The position numbers and the translations under genes were made by a program. This document shows, piece by piece, positions 33,600-44,900 of a stretch of 64,000 nucleotides of DNA (its first letter is position 1; every line of letters starts with the position of its first letter). The stretch comes from Hippophae tibetana. Taxonomy: Eukaryota; Streptophyta; Magnoliopsida; Rosales; Elaeagnaceae. The notes beneath the pieces were generated by a model. The model saw only the letters and a list, made by a program, of their open reading frames with translations. It made no database searches and was not told the origin of the DNA. The stretch covers positions 26,600,159 through 26,664,158 of the forward strand of contig CM072811.1 in the NCBI GenBank assembly GCA_037013495.1. Reading direction: 5' to 3'.

Positions 33600-34540
33600 T
33601 GTAACTTTCAATTAAATCTCAGCGTTCACTTCGAACTGCATCAGAAATGTGAAGATTATCACAAAGAAGGTTATAGAGTGCCAAGGTCTTACATATGGTG
33701 ATGGGTTTTGTTCTCAGTTATTTGTTTAACTAAACTAGCCTACTGTAGCATTTCTAGCGCGCATGCAATAAGAGACTATAAGAATTAGCTCTGTTTTATG
33801 AAAACTCTTTGCTTACCTACTACTCATGAGTTAAATTTATAGAGGATGCATTTTGAACTCATCCTGCCACCAACTTTCTCACTAATTTCTTTAATTTTAT
33901 ATATTTATTTATTATATTTGAACCTAATAAAAAGCTTCTTCTTTTTTATTAAATTATTTTAAGGATTGGGGGCATTCTTTATCTTAAATGACATTATATT
34001 ACATGTGATTGAAATTTTAAAGTTTCTATTTTGTAATCAATTAAGAGATTCATATTATGATAGATTCCATATGTTCTGTTGTCTCATACATCGTCTATTA
34101 TTTCAACTAATCCTAAATTTTCGTTTAACATTTCCAATTTTTAAAGTAAATTTCTCTGTTTTTTTATTTAAATTTTTTTTACCATTATCGAAACAGAAAA
34201 TTTCATCCATGCTCACCCAAAGGTAACCTTAATCTAAATCAAACTAAGAGAGGTTTTCTATGATTTGCAAGAAACATGCAACAGATCTTCAGATCACGAC
34301 AAAAAAATACTTCAATTAAGCAGATAATAGCTAAAATTTGAGTATCACAAATTGAGTCTGAAAGAGATATCTTACATATTACAGAAGACAGGGATGGACT
34401 GATGGACTGATGGACAACGGCGAACAGCAAGATAGTAGGAGAATTGACTGTGGAGACTATTGGCTTAGCCAATGGCGGAAATAATGGAGCTTAGCGAATT
34501 GCAATTCTTGTGTGAGAGGGATCTATTAGGGTGAGCGGAA
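33600..34540 (-). other. 5' UTR exon and intron of the F-box gene
   Basis: On the minus strand a GC-richer leader (about 34540-34376) ends at a good donor, ATAT|GTAAGATATC (34375 down). The matching acceptor, tttctgatgcag, ends at 33636, and exon 2 starts at 33635, 36 bases before the ATG. This gives a 740-bp leader intron. The 77-codon frame at 34239-34472 overlaps the leader and the intron and is not taken as a gene. Confidence 0.6.
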
Positions 34541-34559
34541 TCGAATGAATTGGGGCTTT

Positions 34560-37500
34560 TCGGTATTTTTCAAAAAGTTCAAAACAAAAATTAATACAAA
34601 AAATTTAACTTTAAACATAATACTTTAATAATATTAAAAACTTTAATAAAAATATATAAATTTAAAATAATTAATATTATTTTTATAATTATAATTTAAC
34701 TAAATAGTTTTAAATGATTTTGGATCCAATTATAAAACCTTTTTTTGTCTTTAAAATGTAAAAATAATCAAAATAATAATAATGATAAAACAAATCAAAT
34801 TCTATCCTGACAAGATATGATCCGGACCAGTATTTCAAAGTGGAACATTTATTTAACCTGATTGGTATACCTTAGAATGACAGAAAGCAGATATGGGTGA
34901 ATTTTGTTGTTTATCTTATTTTATATTTTATTTTGTATTTTTAATAAAATATTATCTAATTTTATTTAAACATCATCTTATTTTATTTAGATTTTAATCT
35001 TAATAAATCTAACCTTAAAAATTTATATTATAAATAATTATGTATTATATTTTCTATTATTTTTATATTTTTATTTAAGTCATTTAGATCTATTAAGAAC
35101 ATATAAGATATCTTAATTAATATTATTTCATCGTGTTAGAAATTAAGGGAGATAATATGATATAAGTTTTAAAAATTGATAAAATATATCATAATTTTCA
35201 TTAATATTTTACGTTAATTTATACCTCTACTCATAAGATAATAAGATCAAACTATCGAGTAAACGCGTGATGATGTCGATTAAATAGTAAATCTTTAATG
35301 ATATATATATTATTCTCTAATTATAACTAGAATCTTATATATTTTATATATTTAAATTAATTATATATTGTTGAGCTACAAACTAATTATCAATTATTAA
35401 TGTAATTATATTTTTAATAAACTTTTACTCTTTTTTTTCTTATTGTGTTATTTTTTTCATTATTATTGTTTAAATTATTGATGTATTATTCCACAAAGTA
35501 AAAGAAATTAAATAAAAAATAACATAAAATTTGTGTAAAGTGATTTTTTTAAAAAGAAGTTAAATATTTTATTTTCTAAAAAATATGATGTCCATTTTTA
35601 CGTACTCTTTTATATTAGAATGTTAATTGATTACTAATCAAGCTGATTGAACTCAACCAAATTCGTTCGTTGTTGACTATGATTACTCGATGTTGATTAT
35701 TAGTTGATTAAAGTTGAAATATCGTTGATCAGTTAATTGATCATTATATAAAGAGATCTTTCTTCAAATAAAATATAAATGAATTTGATGAAGGAATCTT
35801 TCCTATCATAAATTATATGTGAAATGTATTTGATTTGGTTAAATTTATATTAAATAAACTTCGTTGGTATGACTTATATATGAAAATTATATTATATTTG
35901 AAAACAAAGATGACTTTTTTAAAAATTGTGTTATTATTTGTTTGGATATATAAATCGATCCAAAACCTTATCCATCTAACCGTTCGATTCAACTAACACT
36001 CCAAGCCATCATGTGAGGTCATTCAAGGAGAACTTACATGTGACTGTATCCATAATGATACTGAGAGTATGGACTTGTCTATGCATGGAAGCCTTGGTAT
36101 TGGAAGATCAACTTTCAGATTAAATCATAATGTGATCGATCTCAAGTTTTAAATATATTTTTCTTTATTCTTATATTTCTATGACATACTGTGATGTGTA
36201 GTTTGTATATAATCGACAAGTGCATTTTCTAAGGGATATACACATTCTATAAAATTATATGATTTTTCTTTAATTTCTTTCTCTACAAATTAAACTAATT
36301 TTAGTATTATTATATAAATATAATTTAATTATATTTGACTAACAAATTCAACTTTCTCATAGCATATGAAAAGATTAGGATATTCTTTTTGTTTTTTTTT
36401 TTTCTATTTATGTGTACTTGATTTTAATCTCAATTGTCACATATCTAATATATGCAATGATTTGAATTTATTAATGAAAAATAATACTTTAACATTTTGA
36501 TTAAACATATATGGTTTAAATTTAATAGCTAACTTAATAGCATATGCTATTAGGATATAAAATAAAAGTCTAGATTTCGAGACTTAAAAATGTAAATGTT
36601 AAAAACTCGTTAGAAAAAAAAATAGCAATTAAAAATAATAAACCCATATGAAATATGCTTTGTATCTTCTACATTCTAATAACATAAATGGCATATAGAA
36701 TTAACTTGAATGTTATACTTAATAATATTATAATTAGTTAGAATAATGTCATCCCCACGTGACCAAAGAAATGATATGAAACTTGTTAGGAAGTTTGACA
36801 GCTTATAAAACCAAGTCTTTCAAAGTAATTTGTAGTTGGTTTTATACTAATTTCACCCCAGACTTTTCCTTCTCAAGAATCACTATTTTCTTATAACTTT
36901 ATTTAATCGTATAATTACCATTTTTTGCTGAAATGCTACAAGAAAATATCTCCAATTTGTTTTTTGTTAATGAAAATATTGGCAATTTTCTTATAATATT
37001 TGAAAATAAAATACTTTGTAGAACAATAATTGTCTCATAATCTTCATGGTTTACTAATCAACATCAGCTTACAAGGAAAAGAAAAGAAAAGAAAAACAGC
37101 TGTGTTATTCTTTTTGCAAAGTTAATGAAAATTAGTACATATCCAAGAGTAACAATCTTATACCTAATATCAAGTATTCATGTCTTTTGTTTTTCATCCG
37201 GTGGTATGACGATAAGATTTAAGTCTCTTCCGTTTCAAATCATATATTCGAATAACACAAAAAATATTATTTAGTTAAAAACATATCTTTTTTTTTGAGT
37301 ATTTAAATTTTTTTAAAGTGTATTTTTAATTTTTTAAAACATACATTAAAAGTCTATTATTTATTTTAAAAATGTGCATAAATTTATTTTTAATTTAAAT
37401 ACTATTTAAATATGTAAATTTGTCAATATAAAATTATTTATTTTTCATTCAAAAATCAACAATTTTTAATTATTTTTATTTGATGACAAATTTACTTCTT

Positions 37501-38940
37501 ATTTATGACCGCATATAATATTTTATATCTAAATTATAGCCAAAATTAAATAATTAATTTAAAATAAATTTATTTGTAACTTAAGTAAAAATATATTTTA
37601 AAAATGAAAATGATTGTAAATATATTTATTCTAAAAATAATATTTAAGTTATATATTTATTTTTTGTTACATTTTAGTCCTATCATTACGAAAGAAGAAA
37701 GTGACTATAAGAACAAATTATCATTTTTTATGTTTTTTATTTTTTATTTTTTTTATTTTTATTTTTATTTTTATTTAATTTTTGTTTTAGTTAAAGTTTA
37801 TTTAAATTAAAATAATATTTATTTAATATAGTTGAAAAAATCAAAAAAATAAAATGAATTTTTTATTCTTATAAGATCAATTTTTAAGGACAAAATATTA
37901 AAAAAAAACTTATATATTGTTCTAATAATAAATATAAGACTGGACGGTATTTATCTATTAATTTAGTTTTAATTGCAATTTTTAAATTGATATTTTCCCC
38001 TTTATTTTTCATGCTTGGTGATAAAGCGTAACAAGTCATGACCAACTGTAATGTACATTGCTCTACTCATACATAATACAATCGAGTACATGGATCAACA
38101 ATCTGCGTCCATGTTTCGTCCTTTCAGAAACGTTGATTTGATTCTAATTAAGGTATGTTCTCAGTCTTTTTATATATATAACCAACCATTTCTTATGGAT
38201 TTATGTTATAGTAGAAACCTATAATATATGAGTCCAACAAATCGGACCTATATATACGTAGTACATATTGCTTGAAAGATTCCCGTATAAGTTCTTAATT
38301 TAGGACATACGCTTATGACTGTTATGTGTTTGTTAAAAGTCCAAAGAGAAGCGTACATGGTGGATAAAAGTTCATACTTTTTGTTGCCATTTAGACAAGA
38401 GAGTAGTTGTTCTCGGACTTAAAGGTGGAAACTCTTAACCATATGTAAAACAAAGAACTGGTAAAAGAAATTCTAACCGAGTATTAAGCCAACTTAAGAT
38501 ATTACAGACAGAGAGAGAGAGACATGGGTCCTCTTTTGTAGGAGTAAGAGACGATTGAGGAAGAAAGACAGAGTCCTCTGGCTTTGTATTATAGAATTTT
38601 CTCTACAATGCAACAAAAAAAAGAAACTTTATTTCTCTAAAGAATTTTTCAATTAAACTTCTTCATTCAGGAACTTTTTTATACCTTATTTGCCCATACC
38701 AACATTCTTCTTATAGAAACTTCATCTTTTAGGAACTCAAAATGTAGAAAAAAAATTACATTTGATGAATTGGGTTTTGTTGGATATGATCATTAAGATG
38801 AAGATTAATCATGTTATCTAGTGGTAACAAAGCCAATATATATTGGTTTCTTTCTCCAATAATACAATATTATTGTTGTGTGATCTTCTTAGAAATCTCA
38901 ACCGGGAGAGAAAGTTGGAGGCACATACATAAACTTCTTA
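34560..38940. other. AT-rich intergenic DNA upstream of the PERK gene
   Basis: No gene or clear transposon ends were recognised in about 4.4 kb. It includes an imperfect TTGATTA-rich patch (35630-35760), an aaaag repeat (37071-37098) and a (GA)n run at 38508-38522. The last kilobase presumably carries the PERK promoter, but no TATA box stands out. Confidence 0.45.
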
Positions 38941-38950
38941 GCTGGAAGTT

Positions 38951-41900
38951 ATGTCGTCTGCCGAGTCCCCCGATTCACATTCTTCTGATGATAAATCACC
39001 ACCATCACTGCCCACCTCTTCACCACCGTCATCATCACCACCACCACCGTCACCCCCGTCACCATCACCCCCATCACCATCACCCCCGTCACTATCACCA
39101 CCGTTACCATCACCAACACCACCAAATAAAGACAATGGTTCATTTTCACCACCTTCATCAGGGAATAAAAATAAGTCATCTCCACCTCCACCACCAACCT
39201 CTTCTTCCAAAGATAATTCTCCACCCAATTCTTCCAATAATGATTTAACAAATCCCAAATCACCACCACCACCACCACCACCACCACCACCTCACTCTTC
39301 TATTTCAAATTCCCCAAATAGAGTCACATCATCTTCAGGTTCTGATAGCTCATCCAACTCAGGGTCTTCATCACACCAAACATTGGTTGTTGGTATTATG
39401 GTTGGGATTGGGTTGCTTTTAATTGTTATGATCATTATTTGTGTAGTTTGCTCAAGGAGGAAAAGAAAGAGCGAACAAACCCACTATTACTATGGAGAAC
39501 ATCCTTCTCTTCCCGGTAAATTTACTACTATATATATATATACAAGGGTGAAGTGGTCACATTATTATGTTTAGTAGCCTAATTTAAAAAATATATTTTT
39601 AAATCTATTTATTTGTGAATAAGGTGTCATTTATGTCCGGGTCGGATCTATTTAGTAGTGAAGAGGGACGCATGTCCCACCTCAACAACTCTCTGTAAAT
39701 AAATTTTCTAAATGCTTATGAAATTATAAAGAAATTACATATATAAAATAGAATCGTGTCTAAACTGAATTTTAAATTTTAAGCTTTTAACACTCAATAT
39801 CTTAGAAAAATTTAATAATTTGAATATATTTTTATTAAAATAAAGATACATATGACATATTTTTAAATTAAAAATAAGTAGTATTGAAAAGTAACTAATA
39901 ATTGTTTCTTACTTTGCATATGGTAAATCCGTCACTAATTTAAGTTGCTTTGTAAAAAAAGCAACACATAAGGACAAAACTAACTTTTCATTCAATTTTT
40001 GTTTAAATATAATTGAATAGCGCATGTGTCACATGCATTGTTTATATTTTTTGATAAGTATATACATAAAAATTTAATATTTAATTAAAAATTTACTCAA
40101 ACTTTTTTAAGAAATTTTTTCTTTCAAACTTAAACAAAATTTTCATTGTCTAATATATAAAATTACACATTAGATTATAAATTTTTTATTTAAGTTTGAT
40201 CAAAAGAATTGAGTAATTTTTTAATTAAAAATTATTTTCATTAGATATATATCAATCCAAAAATACAAATATTTATGTGTCAATTGTGTTATTCTGTTAT
40301 ATTTAATAGAAAATTGGATAGAAAGTTAATTTTGTCTTGATACATTTTTTTTACAAACCAATAGACTTAAAAAATACATTTTCTACACAATGGTATTAAA
40401 TAACTTTAAGGCCTAAACAAAGGGACTTGAACGACACTTTTCCCTATATACAAATATATTGTCCAGTATTTTAGGAGAAAATGTCATGCAAATCCCTTTG
40501 TTTACGCCTAAGGGGTTGTTTGGTACCCTTTTAGAATATATATTTTTAAGTCCATTTGGTTGTTAAAAAAGTACTAAGAAATAATAAAGTTTACTTTTTA
40601 TCCAATTTTTCATTAAATGTACGGAAAATGAGATGGGAAATTATTATTTTCCTTGTTTAGCACATTTTTCACAAATAAATAGACTTGAATAACACTTTTT
40701 TCACAAATAAATGAACTTCAAAACATATTATTTTAAGTTAGGAGAAGTATAAATTGTGATGGGATATTAATGAACTCACGGTACAATTCATTAATTTTTA
40801 ATATACATCTCATCTTGTCTCACTTAGTTTTTATTGAATGAAGTGATAATTAGATGTTACTAATTGAGATATTTTATTTGTCTTTAATGGACTTAAATGA
40901 GACAAGTTTAAACACAAAACACTATATCAAAAATATGATACATGATTATTTATAATGTGAGTTTAATAAAAAAAAGATACAATATATGTTTAAAGTTAGA
41001 CTCATTAGAGCTATAATCTAAATGAGATGAAATGAGTTGAGATGATATTTAAAATAAATGAGATGAAATGAGTTGAGATGATATTTAAAATAAATGAGAT
41101 GAAATGAGTTGAGATGATATTTAAATTAAATAAGAACATTGTACCATAAGCCCATTAAAGACACTAAATGAGACATGAGATGAGATGAAACAATTCGTTT
41201 TACATCTCTAATATAGGTTACTAAACACCATCTTTATCTTAACAAAGAGTACTGGGCACTTAATCCTTTTATTTTATTAGATTTATGTGATCACTTCACT
41301 AGTTTTATTTGAATTTAACGTTATTTGGTGTATATATACTTGGGTATAACAAATATAATATTCCTTTGTTTATGTTTATATTTGTTATTTTAGCATTAGA
41401 GTTTGAATTACCGATTTATTAAACAAGCAAATCTATGAACTAGGAAACTAGCATTAAAAAAATAAAATCTATTAGGCTAAAAGAATTCATTTTATTTTAG
41501 TAATTTACCTTAAGCATGTGAGAAATTGGTGTAGTTCACAAACCTGATGAACATTTTAATATAATCTTTAAATATCTTGAGTCATGTATTCATTATGGGC
41601 ATATTTTCCTCCCTATTTCTCTGAGATATAAACTGTCATATTCTTATTTGAGCAGGTCCTAAATATTACAACAACAACAACAACACTCAACAGCAAAGCT
41701 GGCATAATCAACCACAAGATCACATTGTTAGGATTAATGCACAAATAGGTGGTGGCCATGGCTGGCGTTCGCCACCACCTCCCCCTCCTCAAATGTCAAA
41801 TAGTGGTGATACAAGTTCTAACTTATCCGGACCACACGGCCCACCATTACCCCCTCCATCACCAAGCATGGCTCTTGGGTTCAACCAGAGCACCTTCACT

Positions 41901-44900
41901 TATGATGAGCTTGCAGTTGCCACTAATGGATTTTCACAAGCTAATTTGTTAGGTCAAGGTGGGTTTGGATATGTACACAAAGGTGTTTTGCCTAATGGCA
42001 AAGAGGTTGCAGTAAAGAGTCTGAAACTAAATAGTGGACAAGGAGAACGAGAATTCCAAGCCGAGGTAGATATAATTAGTCGTGTTCATCATCGGCACCT
42101 TGTTTCACTTGTTGGATATTGTATTGCTGGTGGACAAAGGATGTTAGTCTATGAATTTGTTCCCAATAAGACATTAGAATATCACTTGCATGGTAGGTTA
42201 CTTATAACTTTTTAGTTGGAAGATCAATATTTTTTCCCCTTTTGTTTTGATTACAACTATCTTGTATATTAACCGAAAATAAACTGTTTCTTTTATTTAC
42301 CACAGTAACTAACCTGGATTGGCCAACTAGGCTTAGGATTGCAATAGGATCTGCAAAAGGGCTCGCATACATTCACGAAGATTGTAAGTTTCTTGTCCCC
42401 TTCGTTTTGGTCTAAAGTTATTTACTGAACTTGGAAGAAATAGTGCTAAAATGTCATTGCAAAACGAAACAATTTAGGATTAATCAATAATTTTTGGGAA
42501 AACAAAAAAAACAGTAATACTTAAAACTTATAACTACAAAATTAGTACTCTTTATGTCAAACTTAAGTCCAATTTTCCTGTCCCATTTGTGGTATGTCAC
42601 TTTATGTGTCATCAATACGCAATAAACACATAGGTAAAAGTGATTCAAAATGTATGATCTTGTTGCGAAAAATTGGACATTGTGACCATGTGTTTTACAA
42701 CTATTGGTGCATAAAATTGTACACCAAAAATGTATAGGTGAATTTCTTCTATCTAACTCATATAGCTATCATTTTATATTGAATGTCATCTAATTTGATG
42801 CATTTTAAGTTAAAATACAATCATTTATGGAATATTATTTTTGTTATTATATGTTTTTGGGGTTTTAATTTATGTAATTTTCTATTATTATTTTAATAGT
42901 CAAATCTATCATATATTATGTTTTAATGAAATGAATGCAGGCCATCCACGAATCATCCATCGAGATATTAAAGCTGCTAATATTCTCATTGATAACAACT
43001 TTGAAGCTATGGTTAGTACGATTTTCCTGGTACATATAAGCTTGATAGTTTTTCTACTAATTCTTGGTAGCAAACCATATTGCTTTTGTTTTATATTAGG
43101 TGGCTGATTTTGGGTTGGCTAAGTTGTCTTCCGACAATTTCACTCATGTATCTACTCGAGTTATGGGAACGTTTGGGTAAGTTACATCCAATGTATAACT
43201 CGTTTATCAACTTTAATTATTTCATTCAAATAGGAGATGTCCTATTCAATTATTGAAAATTCACAAATCATTTAGTCGTACATGAATGGTACAAACAGAT
43301 TATTTTAAGCTAGTCTTCAGCTTTGTTGGGTTCAAAGTGTTCAAGAATTGATTTTTTTTTTGGTAATCAACTCATATTGTATTATATTAAGATATAGAAC
43401 ATATAATACTGTTGTGATTGATTAAAAATAATATTAGGTTTGTTAGTCAAAATAAAAGGTGCCTAATTTAGAAGAAAACTCATGGAAGGTGGCTTACCAT
43501 ATTGTCAATAATGGGAGGTGTCTAACCTTGTTTGAATAAAGAATAGTAAAATTAGGAAGCCTAATTTTTTTGAATGAAGAAATATTTGACATATGAAATG
43601 GGACCTTGAAGGCTATAAATATGACTTCATTTCTTCATTATTAATCATCCAAAAAATAGAGAAAAACTTATATGAGAAGTTTTTGAGTGAAAGAATTTTG
43701 TGGAAAAATTATCTTGGACTTGTAATTGCTCTTGTCTTTTGTATGTGTGAGAAAATTATTAAGAGTGTAGTTGTAACAATTTTTCACATAGTGAATTTTT
43801 TCTCTGGTTGTCTTTTGACAACGAAAGTGGTTTTTCTCCAATTTGGAGTTTCCACTATAATTCTTATGTTGTGTATTCTCTATTTCTCTGCTATTTGATA
43901 TTCTGCTAAGGAGGGTCTTGGGAGGGAGAATTTGTGATTATACCATTTGATCCAAATTTCCTAACAATTGGTATCAGAGCCAATTTTAAAGAAAGAAAGA
44001 GAAATGTCAGGAGTCAAGATTGACATTGAGAAATTTGATGGGAGAATCAATTTTGTCTTGTGGCAAGTACAAGTCAATGATTTGTTGATCCAATACGGGT
44101 TACACAAGGCGTTAAAGGGGAAACCAACCCCTGTTATTGGTATTGAGTCTAGTAAAACCAACATAAGTGATGGAGATTGGGAAGATCTTGATCTAAAAGC
44201 TGCAAGTACAATTCGGTTTTGTTTGGCCAAAAATATTCTTGCAAATGTGCATGGAATATCTATGGCCAAAGAATTATGGGAAAAGTTTGAAGAATTGTAT
44301 CAGGCAAAAGGCGTCTCAAATCGGGTGTATCTGAAAGAGTAGTTTCATACTTTGCGTATGAATGAAGGAACTATTATGTCTGACCATCTTAGTGTTCTCA
44401 ATGGTATTATCTCTGAATTGGAAACCATTGGAGTTAAACTTGATGATGAAGATATAGGTTTAAGGCTCATCTGGTCTCTTCCATCTTCTTATAATCACAT
44501 GGAACCTATCTTGATTCATGGAAAGGAGAAAATAATTTTTTCAGAAGTTACTAGCAAGCTGTTTTTTGAAGAAAAAAGGTTGAATGGTGGAAATAATGTT
44601 TCGCCTGAAAACTCAGCATTGGTAGCTGACAACCGAAAGAAAAACAATTTCATGAAAAAGAAGATAGTGTGTTAGGGGTGTGGACAATCTGGGCACCTCA
44701 AAAGAAATTATCCAAAGGGTGGAGCTGATTCGACAAGAAGCTCAAATAACGAAGGTGACGCTAACAGTATGTCTGTTTTCAAAGACTATAGTGATGCTCT
44801 TTGAAAAGAGCGTGTACATCCTCATGGCATGTCGCTAGTCTCTAAATATTTTCATGAAAGAGGGAGTGTTACTGGTAGCAGGTCCACAAGTTTTCACACG

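Noticed and set aside
33600..33611. Upstream start of the F-box frame at 33611
   Set aside because: The codon is TTG, not ATG; the first ATG is at 33597-33599.
34239..34472. 77-codon minus frame upstream of the F-box gene
   Set aside because: It covers the 5' UTR exon and crosses the GTAAG donor; no domain is seen.
37604..37810. 68-codon Phe/Ile-rich frame
   Set aside because: Poly-T tract translation in AT-rich DNA with no supporting signals.
38811..39290. Long frames on both strands over PERK exon 1 (His-rich plus frame, Gly/Asp- and Val-rich minus frames)
   Set aside because: They are shadows of the Pro/Ser-rich codons of the PERK outer domain; only the 38951 frame joins to the kinase exons.
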